Part shown: one piece after another, positions 47,032 to 57,773 of the stretch
How the letters are laid out: each line of letters starts with the position of its first letter
Numbering within the stretch: the first letter of the stretch is position 1
Source: Flaveria trinervia
Taxonomy: Eukaryota; Streptophyta; Magnoliopsida; Asterales; Asteraceae
Assembly: GCA_025506515.1 (NCBI GenBank)
Contig: CM046442.1
Coordinates: 14,056,863-14,120,862, forward strand
Length of the DNA stretch: 64,000 bases
Direction: 5' to 3'
Position numbers and translations under genes: made by a program
Notes under the pieces: generated by a model
Told to the model about the DNA's origin: nothing
The model's input: the letters and a program-made list of their open reading frames with translations, nothing else
Databases searched by the model: none

Positions 47032-47812
47032 TGTTGGACCAAAAGAACCAATGAGCCAGATCAAAAAAACCTTTAAGTCCCACAGACATCAAAACAACTG
47101 AAGTGATCTACAAAGTTTGAAGACAAAGTCTGAAGACAACTGCTGAAGACAAATTCTGAAGACAACTGCTGAAGACAAAGTCTAATGACAACTGCTGAAG
47201 ACAAAGTCTGAAGACAACTGCTGAAGACAAAGTCTGAAGACAAAGTTTGAAGACATAGTCTGAAGACAACTGCTGAAGAAAAAGTTTGAAGACAACTGCT
47301 GAAGACAAAGTCTGAAGACAAAGTCTGAAGATAACTGCTGAAGACAAAGTCTAAAGATCAAGTTCTCAGAAGTTGTCACAACAGCTGAAGTAGTTCTCTT
47401 CAGTAGTTGTGATGGTTTACATTTCAGTAGTTTGTAATCAGTAATTTTATGTTATAACTTCAGTAGTTGTAATGTTAGTTTATACTTAGCTTTTAATGAA
47501 GGTGTCCTCAGTTGTTGTGGACATCTTCAGTAGTTTTGTTTACTTTCAGTTGTTTGTATAAATCAGTTAGATGTCACTATCAAGTGACGTCAACTGATGT
47601 CACATTCCTTATAAAAGGAATGTTGACCTAATTTCCCCCTACGGGAAGTTTGTGCATGAATGAAAACATTCTTTTTGCAGAAAAATCTCTCTCTATAACT
47701 GTTACTGTTTAATTGAATATTCATATTATTCTTGCTAGAATTTCGTCTAATTCATGTGCTATTCTACTGCAAATCCTAATCTAATTGATCAAACTAGATC
47801 TCGATCCTTTCA
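47032..47812 (+). mobile_element. Solo LTR of the Copia-6/7 family inside Copia-5 gag
   Basis: It starts TGTTGGACCAAAAG, as do the Copia-7 LTRs read on the minus strand, and ends GATCCTTTCA (Copia-7: GATCCTGTCA). AGAGG (47027-47031) and AGATG (47813-47817) are a duplication with one mismatch. The gag frame continues across it. TATA box CTTATAAAAGG at about 47608. No primer site adjoins it; the next primer site is 146 bp away, beyond Copia-5 gag sequence. Confidence 0.82.
47100..47350. repeat. GTCTGAAGACAACTGCTGAAGACAAA array in the solo LTR
   Basis: GAAGACAA and CTGCTGAAGAC alternate about eighteen times, near-tandem with 14-25 bp periods. The open frames on its minus strand are artefacts of the repeat. 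The Copia-7 LTR has a related CTTCAGCTGTTG / CTTCAGCAC array at 55060-55380. Confidence 0.9.
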
Positions 47813-48183
47813 AGATGACACTAAGAAGTAGAAAGCAGTTTTAGAAGTAGAAGTCAATTCTTTAAAACAGAAACTGCACAGTTTGACAAGCTCATCACAC
47901 ATTGTCCAACACTTGGTGAGAGAGAGAAATAATGGGGAGGGGCCGGGACACAAAATGGTATCAGAGCAGGTTAATCATTGATCGATTTAACAATTGATCA
48001 TTGAAACTGTTCTTTTGATATCTTAGTTTGATCGAATTAGCAAATTTGCAAGAATTGGTTATAGAGTTTGTTTTTCTGTTACTTCCTGTGAATCAATTTG
48101 AGATTCTTCTTGTTTCAACTGTGTTGTTGAGGTTTTGAGTTAGATATGTTAAAATCTTATTGAACCTGTTTGAATTGGTGAAA

Positions 48184-51138
48184 ATGGCTGCATCAATCAA
48201 TGATCCTCACAATACTGGCTCCTCAACAAAGCCTCCGATGCTTGTTAGGAGTGAGTACAACATATGGCAACGACGAATGCTCCATCACCTGTCTGTTAAT
48301 AGTTCAGGTTGTTGGAACTCTGTGGTTTATGGACTATATAAGCCTATAGTGAGTAATCCGGAAACCAATGAAATGATTCCGAAGAAGAAAGAGCAATATT
48401 CAGATGAAGATCTGAAACTGTTTGAAATTGATGCTAAAGCCCATGGAATTCTGGCCATGGCACTGCCTAATGAAATCTATTATGGACTTATGCATCATGA
48501 ATCTGCTCATGACCTCTGGGTTGCTCTGAAAGAACAATTTGGAGGAACTGATGAGGTCTTAGCAAACAATAGAGAAATCCTTGCCCAGCAATATGAGACA
48601 TTCTCTCATAGAAAGGGTGAGTCACTGACTCAACAGTTTGAGCGATTCTCCTGTTTGATATCTGAGTTGAAAATGGTTAAACATGAATATACAAACAGTC
48701 AGATGAACAACAGATTTCTCAGATCCCTGCCTGAGAGATAGGACACATATACCATTGTCCTACGCTCCAGTGCAAATCTAGATAATCTATCTCTCACCCA
48801 ACTTCATGGGAAACTGCTAACATTTGAAAGAGAGATAGAACAGAAAAGAAAACTGACTTCATCTGGGAAGCTCACTGATGATTTTGTACCAGGGAATACT
48901 GCTCTGGTTGGTCATGAGTCAGAATATGCTACATCAGAAAGTTCCTATGATGAGTATATTGATTTCTCTTCAAACAGTGGAGATCATGCTTTTGCTGGTA
49001 TTGATTGTAATTCAGGATGTAATAGTGACAATCTGTGCTTTTTGATGGATGATTTGAAAGGAATTGCTGATGATGATTTGGACGAGATGGATATTTTAAG
49101 CCAAATGGCATTAGTTAATATTAGATCTCAAAAATTTTACAAAAGGACAGGTAGAAAATTCCCTGGTCTCTCTGGAAAAACCAAAGTTGGTTTTGACAAG
49201 AGCAAGTTGAGGTGTCACAAGTGCCATAGACTTGGACATTTTGCAAGAGAGTGTAGATCATCTGGATCTAACTCTTCTGCACCCTTTGTGACCTTTCCAA
49301 GCAATAATTCACAAAACAAAAGGCAACATTCTACCAGTTCTGGTCATCATTCACAAAATCAATCCTCCTGCATATTTTGTTCCTCAAGGTCAAATGTCAT
49401 ATCCTTATCCCTGTTTTTACATGCCACAGTCCAATCAGGTTCCTGTACCCATAGCTCAACAATCACATGCCCTACCTGAGCCTCCTTCATCTCAATCAAG
49501 TCAACAATCTCATCTCAATCTCAATCACATCAAAGCTTTTTCACTCCTGGTGTTGTTGACTGGAGTAGTTTACCAGATGATCTTTCTGGTTATTCTGAAC
49601 AAATGTTTTCTGGTGCTCGTCAACATGGTGGTGAAAATCCTTTTGGAAATCTTGCTCTTATGGCCCTGGAGTCTACTGGTGGTTCAAGCTCAAATGCTTC
49701 ATCATCATAGGTACCACAAGTATCTTCTGAGGCTAAGGCCAAGTTGTGTTCTGAGTCATGCATAGCTGCTTTTGCCTTAATTAGAGAAGCAAATATAGCT
49801 TTAATTAACCAAAATCTTGACCTAGAGAAAGTGATTTCCAAAAGAAAAGCTGAGCTTGAGTCTGTTTTAAAAGAAAAAGATGATGAGATTTACAAATTAA
49901 AATGCCAAATCACTGATGAAAAGGCTAAGGTAGAGGTCATTTTAGAAAATCACAAGAGTCTTAAAGAAACACTTGCAGCTACTCAAGTGGAGTGTGAACA
50001 CTGGGTAACATCTTGCAAGGGGTTTGAAATGCTTCTCAGTAAGCAAACTGCTTCAAATGTGAAGTTTGGGATTGGATATAATCACACTGAACCTCCTACA
50101 GATTTTACTCCCAAGACAGAAGTAAAATCTAAAGGTGAAATCAATTCCCAAACCACATCATCATGTGTCTCATTCTCAAGTGATAATGTACAATCAGAGG
50201 ATGAAGTCAGTAATAGTACCTCAGCTAATCAATCTGCTGATGGTCCTACTGCTGATGAACACATGATCAAAGAAAAGCTTAGTACTTCAAGTGTTGTCTC
50301 AAAAGGTATTCAAAGTACTGAAGAGCAAGTAACAACACCTGAAGAACATTTCAAACCAAATGGAACCAAACATGGTTTAACAACTGCCGAAGAGTCTATC
50401 AGGAAATCCAAATGTACAGATAGAAAACTTCTGAAGAGAAAGTCTTCAGTTGTTACAATCCTTCAGTACTTCATATAAGTACTGAGAGGAAGAAAGTACT
50501 GAAGAACACACCTTCAGTAGTTTCATCTTCTTCAGCAGCTGATCAACAGAAGATGAAGAAAAAGCCATGTGAAATATGTGGTCTATTCAATCATCTCACT
50601 GATGAATGTTGGTACAGAAGGGTTCCAATTTAACAAAGATAAAATCATTAAAAAGAAAATTAATAAAATGAAAGATGAATTTGAAACCAAGTTTGTGCCA
50701 CAAACATCTCAACCTGATAAACCAAAGTCTTCACAAAAATCTAAACAAAAGAAAGAGGTTTATCATAAAACAACTGAAAATATTCCTCAAGGAGTAACAA
50801 AACAACAGACTAAGTCCGTGTCTTTCAAAAAGGAGGACATGGTGTATCACAGGAACCATTCAAAAACAAGTACTGATGTGTCTGCTGAACTGAAGGCTTT
50901 AACAACTAATTAGACACAACTTTTTATGATGGTTCAACATCTGTTGGGGAGAGTTAACGAAATAGATGTACCTGTGATTAAACCACTGAAAAGGAAAACT
51001 AAGCCAAAATCAATGGAATCCTTTTCAACACCATCTCCATCTTCAAAGGCTGTTAATCATGACAAATCAGTTAGTATAAAATCTGTTGATGAGAACAAAC
51101 CCAAAACCAAAATGGTTTGGGTCTCAAAAGCTAACTAG
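48184..51138 (+). pseudogene. Copia-6 gag, long, with two zinc knuckles (degenerate)
   Basis: The start is the ATG at 48184 (MAASINDPHNTGSSTKPP), the position that aligns with Copia-7. The UBN2-type gag domain spans about 48230-48850; a TAG at 48739-48741 replaces Trp. Knuckle 1, CHKCHRLGHFAREC, lies at 49213-49254. A Gln/Ser/Pro-rich stretch with frameshifts near 49370 and 49560 follows, then a coiled coil (about 49790-50040). Knuckle 2, CEICGLFNHLTDEC, lies at about 50560-50610. A Lys-rich tail ends VWVSKAN at the TAG at 51136-51138. Frame changes also near 50470, 50620 and a stop at 50911. Length near 980 codons is large for a Copia gag. Confidence 0.88.
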
Positions 51139-54100
51139 TTGTTATGATATATGCAGGGTTCTTCAACATGCCATAGAAGCATCTGGTATGTGGACAGTGG
51201 AGGATCTATGCATATGACTGGGAGCAGATCTCTTCTTCATGACTACTCTCAAGGAAAGAAGGGATTTGTATCTTTTGGTAATGATGCTAAGGGTTACATC
51301 ATCGGCAAAGGCTTTGTTTCAAATGGTGAAATAAGGTTTGATGATGTCGACCATGTGGAGAATCTCAAGTACAATTTGTTGAGTGTCAGTCAAATGTGTG
51401 ATAAAGGGCATGTTGGACTTTTCACCGGTCAGAACTGTCAAATTCTGTCTTTCAATGTTTTGAATATGATTGACAAGATATTGGATGAACATACTCTCCT
51501 GAAAGCCAACAGGAGTGGAAGAGTATATGCCTTTGACTTATCAAAGAAAATTGATCTAAAAGGCCATCCATGTCTGTTCTCCAAGGCCTCTCCTCAGGAA
51601 TCTGAACTTTGGCACAGAAGGCTTGGTCATGTGAATCTTAGAAACATGAACCAGCTGATCCTTCATGGCTTAGTGAGAGGTCTGCCATTAAAGGAGTTCA
51701 AATGTGATGATAACTGCTCTGCTTGTTTAAAAGGAAAGCAACATAAAGTATCATTCCCTCCAATAAAAGAACCAAAGTCCACTGCCTGCTTGCAATTACT
51801 ACATATGGATATTTTTGGTCCAGTAAGAGTGATGAGCATGGCAAAGAAAAAATACTATCTGGTAATTATGGATGATTATTCCAGATTTGTATGGACCTTC
51901 TTCTTACATTCAAAAGATGAGGCTGGTCAAATTATCATCTACTTTGTGTTGCATGTGGAAAAGCAGTATTCTCTTTCTGTCAAGTGTGTGAGGAGTGATA
52001 ATGGCACAGAATTTAGAAATCACACACTTGATGAATTCTATTTCTCTAAGGGAATCAAGAGGAAGTTTAGCATTCAAGAACTCCTGAGCAAAATGGAGTG
52101 GTGGAGAGAAAAAACAGGACCCTTATTGAAGCTGAAAGGTCAATGTTGGCTGATTCTGGTTTGCCACTAACCTTTGGGCTGAAGCTGTTAACACAGCTTG
52201 CTATGTGCAAAATAGAGTATTGGTAAATCAAAGGTTGATCAAGACTCCTTATGAAGTGTTACATCATTTGGCTCCTCTGATTTCCTTCTTTAGAGCATTT
52301 GATATTCTCAACACAAAGAATCCACTTTAGAAGTTTGAATCAAAGGTGGATGCAGGGTACTTTGTTAGGTATTCATTTACTTGCATGGCATACAGACTTT
52401 TTAATTGCAGAACAAATACTGTAGAAGAAACCTTGCATGTCAAGTTTATGAATCTCCAAGGAGAAAATTCCACAAAACCCTGTGGAGTTATTTGATCTGG
52501 ACATACTGCAATATGTTCCTTATCAGTCTCCAACTGTTGCAGATTCTGTGAATACATCATCTCCTGCCACTTGTTATCCATCTGTTGGTATAAATGAAAG
52601 TTTTAGTGATCAACTGCCTGAGTCTACTAAACTTGATGTTCCTGTAGCTTCAGCAGTTCCATCCACAACAAATGCTGATGAGATCTCTGAATCCTCTACT
52701 TCATTTGAATTGTCATCTCATTCTAGGTTTCAAGAATCTGGATCACCATCTGTTGCTGCCGAATCACCTACAAACACTTGGACAGATCTCATTGAGTATC
52801 AAGAACTGAAGAATCACCCCATGTCTCAGATCATTGGTGACATCAATGCTGGTGTTTCAACTAGAAGTCAATTGTCCAACTTTTGCTTCTATGCTCTCTT
52901 CATCAGTCAGCAAGAGCCAAAGAACTATCATATTGCATTAAGAGACAATGGATGGGTTGAAGCTATGCAACTTGAGCTTCTTCAGTTTCAAAAGCAGCAA
53001 GTGTGGGAACTGGTTCCTCTTCCCCAAGGTAAGTGTGCCATAGGCACTAAATGGGTGTTTAGGAATAAAACTGATGAAAAAGGCCAAATTGTCAAAAACA
53101 AGGCAAGACTGGTTGTACAGGGGTTTTCACAAGAAGAAGGTATTGATTATGATGAAACCTTTGCTCCTGTAGCCAGACTGGAAGCAATCAGATTGTTTTT
53201 AGCTTATGCTGCTTTTCATAATCTCAAAGTTTTTCAAATGGATGTCAAAAGTGCATTCTTATATGGTAAAATAAAAGAAGAAGTTTATGTGTGCCAACCA
53301 CCAGGTTTTGAAGATCATAAACATCCAGATTGGGTGTATAAACTTGATAAGGCTCTTTATGGCTAAAACAAGCACCCAGAGCCTGGTATGACACACTGTC
53401 TAACTTTCTTCTTCAAAATAATTTCACTAGAGGCTCCATAGATAAAACCTTGTTCATTAAGAAAGTAGGCATGCATAAGCTCCTTGTTCAAATTTATGTT
53501 GATGATATTATTTTTGCATCCTCTGATCCATAATTGTGTGATGCCTTTACTAAATTGATGCAACAAAAGTTTGAAATGAGTGCCATGGGAGAATTACAGT
53601 TCTTTCTGGGGTTGCAAATCAAACAAAAAGCTGATGGAACTTTCATTCATTAGTTAAAATATACAAAGGATTTGTTGAAAAAGTTTGATTTACAAAACTA
53701 TAAGCCCTGTTCTACTCCCATGTGCAGCACCACATAACTGGATGCTGACCAGAAAGGTAAAGCAGTTGATGAAACTCTTTACAGATGTATGATTGGTTCC
53801 TTGATGTACCTTACAGCTTCTAGACTAGACATCATGTTTGCAACTTGTGTCTGTGCTAGATTTCAGGCTGCACCTAAAGTATCCCATATGATTGCTGTCA
53901 AAAGGATCTTTAGATATTTGCAAGGAACTCAATCTCTAGGACTTTGGTATTCCACTGGGCACTCTTGCAAATTAGTTGCTTTCTCTGATAGTGACTATAC
54001 AGGGTGTAAATTAACCAGAAAATCAACCTCTGGTGGATGCCAATTTCTAGGCAACTATTTAGTTTCTTGGCAGAGTAAGAAACAAACCTCTGTTGCTACA

Positions 54101-54439
54101 TCTACTGCTGAAGCAGAGTACATTGCTGCTGCAAGTTGTACATCTCAGGTACTCTGGCTTCAGAATCAATTACTGGATTATGATATTACAGAGACTAAGA
54201 CTCCTTTACTGATGGACAGTGCTTCAGCTCTTTGTTTTGTTAAGAATCCTGTCCAGCATTCTAGGACCAAACATATTGAGATCAGACATCATTTTATCAG
54301 GGATTGTTATGAAAAAGGTCTGATTGATCCAAAGTTTGTTCCTAGTGCTGATGAGCTTGCAGACATATTTACTAAGCCTTTGGACAGTGCAACTTTTCAA
54401 AATCTAGTGCTAAGGCTTGGTATGCTGCAGCTTGAATAA
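51139..54439 (+). pseudogene. Copia-6 pol: protease, integrase, RT, RNase H (degenerate)
   Basis: Protease IWYVDSGGSMHMTG lies near 51182-51222. GAG-pre-integrase HHCC (LWHRRLGHVN ... CSACLKGKQHK) lies at 51610-51745. Integrase shows HMDIFGP and RSDNGTEF; a lost base near 52075 breaks the frame just before the Glu of VVERK. RT: WVFRNKTDEKG, QMDVKSAFLYG, a lost base near 53363 making a stop, then YVDDIIFA at about 53497-53520. Stops follow near 53531, 53653 and 53736. RNase H is open from 53789 to 54439 (SDSDYTGC, STAEAEYIAAAS, SADELADIFTKPL). The RNase H end is complete here, unlike Copia-7. Confidence 0.92.
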
Positions 54440-54547
54440 ATTGACAACTACTGATGATCTCAGCTCACAAGTACTGATGAGCATCAGTATACAGCTGTCA
54501 CAAATAAGTACTGAAGTTATTTTATCTTCAGCAGTTTTCATAACTAC
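54440..54547. other. Start of the Copia-6 post-pol spacer, cut by Copia-7
   Basis: These 108 bp repeat CTACTGA, AAGTACTGAAG and CTTCAGCAGTT phrases like those in this family's LTR. In Copia-2 the equivalent place leads to ORF3. Confidence 0.6.
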
Positions 54548-55443
54548 TAACAGGATCAGCGATCACAAGTTTGATGTATTAGGATACAAAGCAGCGGAAT
54601 ACAAACAAGAATTAGACAGATTGTAGCAAGCAATTGATATTTGTAAGCATTAAAAGCGCATACGGTTATAGGGAGAGAATATATATTTCTGATTTCAAGG
54701 AATGTTTATGGATGAAGAATATTTCTAATCAAATCATTCGTTTATTGAATTCATTCATCTCATTCATCAATGATTACAATAGGTTGTCACTCCTTATATA
54801 GAGTGCAACAATCACTGCTGTTATCACGGAAAGTGACAACTGGCAGATCTAATACAAAAATAACTGATTCTTAACAAACTACTGAAATGTTCACAACTAC
54901 TGAGAACATATCAGCATGTTAAGTACAAAATATAAAACTACTGAAACTACAACGACTGAAGAACAAGCTCTTCAGTCGTTTTACAAAACTACTGAAACAT
55001 AAAAATATAAAACTACTGATATCACAACTACTGAAGAAGTACTCTTCAGCTGTTGTGACAAACTACTGAGGCTTCAGTACTTGATCTTCAGACTTTGACC
55101 TTCAGGTGTTTCATCAGCTGATGACTTCAGTAGATATCATCAGCTGATGCCTTCAGTCTTTGTCTTCAGACCTTGTACATCAGTTGTTGATCTTCAGCAC
55201 TTGTAAACTCTTCAGCTTTTGTACTTCAGTACTTTGGTCTTTCAGCTTCAGCACTTGTGTTCTTCAGCTGTTGTACTTCAGCACTTTGGTTCTTCAGCTG
55301 TTGAGGTCTTCAGCACTTGATCTTCAGCTGTTGAAGTCTTCAGCACTTGTCAAACTACTGATGAGGCTTTCAGCAATTGTTGTGATACCATGTGGGACTT
55401 AGAGGTTTTCTGATCTTGGCTCATTGGTTCTTTTGGTCCAACA
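54548..55443 (-). repeat. 3' LTR of Copia-7
   Basis: A 896-bp LTR; on the minus strand it begins TGTTGGACC and ends GATCCTGTTA, where the 5' copy ends GATCCTGTCA, so the terminal CA has become TA. TATA box CTATATAAGG (minus, about 54793-54802). A CTTCAGC(A/T)(C/G)TTG array lies at 55060-55380, on the U3 side of the TATA box. Confidence 0.92.
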
Positions 55444-55458
55444 AACTCCCCCTGAACC
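55444..55458 (-). other. Polypurine tract of Copia-7
   Basis: On the minus strand TTCAGGGGGAGTT directly precedes the 3' LTR TG. Confidence 0.85.
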
Positions 55459-55728
55459 AATGCAGCCAAAACCTCTAACTTATTTATTCTCCCACTTATT
55501 GATGGCAAAATGTTGGTCTTTTTCCTTCTTGATCAGTAGAGAAGATGACCCATGTAAGCTCCGGCCTGGGAAGAACCTCAAATATTTGTTTGGCAGAGTA
55601 TGAATGGGAACTCTGTTTTGGGGAACAGGACACAGAGTTGTTATCCCATTCATGAGGTTCACTTCCCATAATGAGTCTGTACGACTCTCTTGTGTAGGCC
55701 TCAAGGAAGGTGATTTGTTCCTCCATGG

Positions 55729-57773
55729 TTAGATCTTGTTGACAGGCTGTGCTAGCATCCTTGAGGTGAGTGTGGCTTTTGATTGCTTGGCTAGCTCAGT
55801 CCTGCTCCCAGCACCCGCTTCATTCAAAGCTTCAATAACAAGCCCCTTAGTGTATGCTTCAGACGAACAGATCTTGGTGGTGATTGCCAAGATACTGTCC
55901 CTGGACCAAGCTTTGATTTCAATCATTGATCTTCCAAGATATTTTGCAATAAATCTTATCATGATTTCAAGCCTTTCTCTTTCTAACACTTCATAACTTG
56001 CCCATCTATTCTGGATGTCTTCAATCTCTAGTCGTCGAATCTCAGAGTCAAGTTTGTTGGTGTCATGGCCTTGCCTAAACAACTGATCAATGATGTTGTC
56101 CATTGATCTGCTGTGTTCGGCATCAGCCTCTTTTATCAGTAGCTCCAAGGCTTTATCTTCAGCAATGTGCTCATCAGCACCTTTCTTCCGCTTGTAGGTG
56201 AGCATTGGTTGCTGTTCTTTCTCCTCCTTTTGGGCTTGCTTCGCTTCCTTCTTTTCCTCGGATCTTTTCCTCTTCTTTTCTTTCACTGCAGTACTCTCCC
56301 CCTTTTGGTTGCATTGGAGGAAGGGGTTTGTACCGCAGAAAGAGCCTTTTGGACAGCAGCATCAACCAAGGGCTGTAATGTTGAGGAAAGCCTCTCATCA
56401 ATGGCTTTGATCACTATATCAGTGATTATGGGTGTGATGAGAGGGAGGGAATTTTGGAGTACAACACCTATTTGCTCAGGAGGGTTCTGTTCCTGAGAAG
56501 TAGGGCCTGAAGCAGAGGCAGGTGGTTGATTTTGGAGTGGCTCGGTGTTTGGGAAACCTTCAAGTGAAGGTGCCATCTGTGGGTGGATAGAGGCAGATGG
56601 TCTTTCTCCTTGTGAGAGTTGGTCAAGTAGGTTTTGCAGCCTATTGACTTTCTCTTCAAGGATTGTGTTCTGGGCAAGAACATCATAGAAAAAGCCCAGG
56701 TCATCATCAGCTGAAGCTGAATCAGCTGACCTCCTGCTTAGAGCAGGATTTACATGCACCGGGTGTAGACCAGTTGGTGCATGTTCCCCTTGTGCTTGGT
56801 ACTGGGGACTTCCAGCCTCAGGACAATGTCCATCATCAGCTGTTGCCTCTAGTGAGGTCTTAGCAATGTTACCAGTCTCACTCTGGTCATGTGCTGAGTC
56901 AGAGGAGGTGGCAGCCTCACCAGATATTCTAAGCTCCTTGTCTACACCAGGAGATAGAAGTGGGAAACCCCTGTGCTGTGGGTTCTCAAGTGCACTGTGT
57001 TCCTCCCCCTCAGAAACCACTTACTACTGAGTAGCCGTTTTGGGTTTCTTTTTGGTGGGTTTGGTGGGGACTTTGGATTTGGAGGTGGTGGCTGTGGGTT
57101 CCAGCTGCGTGGGTTTGCGCAGCTTGGCAGCCATTTTGAGTGTCCGGTCAGAGTTGTGCCGGGAGTATACTTCCGGCAGAACAGCCGTAGCAGGGACTCC
57201 TAAGCCAACAAGTCCCTCAGCATTAAGCTGGTCTGTAATAATGGCCATGATGAACCGTGGATATAGTATCCAACGGTTGGCAGTTAGTTTTTGAGCCATA
57301 TCCTTGAGCTCTAAAAATATTATTTCAGAAAAATTAAGTGGTTGTTGCTCAGAATAGAAAACATTACCTGCTGCCATTTGGTGGACATTTGATCCCAAGA
57401 CGACGTCTTAGGGGCCAAACATACATTCACCATGTGAAAGATCAGGCGCTCAGCGTCATTAAAGTGTTTCTTCATGATAGTGGAGGCACTGAGATCGCCT
57501 TGATATCCATGTTGAGCAAAGGATAGATCTATGGTTCCCTTCGGATATCCAGCAGGAGAAGTAGCATCATTCAGTTGAAGAATTTGGCGGATTATTGCAG
57601 GAGTGATGACTACTTCTTTGGTGTTGACGACTGACCGGAGGGATGGTGTTTGTTCTCCCCAGTGGTAACAGTAACGTTCATCCAAAATTGGTGCAAGGAT
57701 TCGGCATGTAAAATGGGATTCAGAAGAAATGCCGTGTTGTATTGGGACTGAACCAAAATTGGTGCAAGGATTC
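55729..57773 (-). pseudogene. Copia-7 ORF3, long post-pol ORF (degenerate)
   Basis: About 680 codons over four open pieces, joined by frameshifts near 57650, 57390 and 56285 and two stops at about 57021-57026. The first part aligns with Copia-2 ORF3: FW, VVITPAIIRQILQLND, GYQGDLSASTI, SSWDQM, WILYPRFIMAII. Then come a basic tail (KPTKKKPKTATQ), a Ser/Gln/Pro-rich stretch with a coiled coil (ILEEKVNRLQNLLDQL) and a very basic segment (KEKKRKRSEEKKEAKQ) that could be a nuclear signal, followed by a second helical, Glu-rich region. The N-terminus is missing through a deletion that joins it to RNase H. Function unknown; no transmembrane stretch was seen. Confidence 0.75.

Larger units (their letters stand above)
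43939..47953 (+). mobile_element. Copia-5: 5' LTR and gag of a Copia element, truncated
   Basis: 5' LTR, primer site, leader and a long gag are present; pol and the 3' LTR are missing from the window. A solo LTR of another family (47032-47812) interrupts gag, which resumes at 47813 and ends at the junction with Copia-6 at about 47953. Confidence 0.85.
45168..47953 (+). pseudogene. Copia-5 gag, interrupted by a solo LTR
   Basis: It starts at the ATG at 45168 (MEDQFSAYTESRD). Lesions are a frameshift near 45412, an in-frame TAG at 46195-46197 and a frameshift near 46490. The UBN2-type gag domain covers about 45420-45890. The CCHC knuckle CFNCGEKGHFKREC lies at 46345-46386. After an acidic stretch a coiled-coil region (RKSIDLYFARLLDHND ... 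EKIDLLNKQLRETEV) runs to 47031. Gag resumes in frame at 47813 after the solo LTR, with one TSD copy removed and one stop, through VLEVEVNSLKQKLHSL to about 47953. Typical long gag of a Sirevirus-like Copia. Confidence 0.88.
47955..54547 (+). mobile_element. Copia-6: internal region of a Sirevirus-like Copia without 5' LTR
   Basis: It begins at the primer site (TGGTATCAGAGC at about 47957-47968), followed by a leader identical in type to that of Copia-7, gag, pol and a 108-bp spacer where Copia-7 is inserted. Its 5' LTR is absent: Copia-5 gag sequence abuts the primer site directly, with AAATGGT shared at the junction. The right part would lie beyond the window. Confidence 0.85.

Noticed and set aside
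47073..47379. Three minus-strand frames with repeated CLQQLSSDFVF-like peptides
   Set aside because: They are the reverse translation of the GAAGACAA array in a solo LTR, in all three frames.
57320..57400. An intron in Copia-7 ORF3 between CAG|GTAATG and TTTTTAG
   Set aside because: The intervening sequence still aligns with Copia-2 ORF3 protein in a shifted frame, so a frameshift explains it better.
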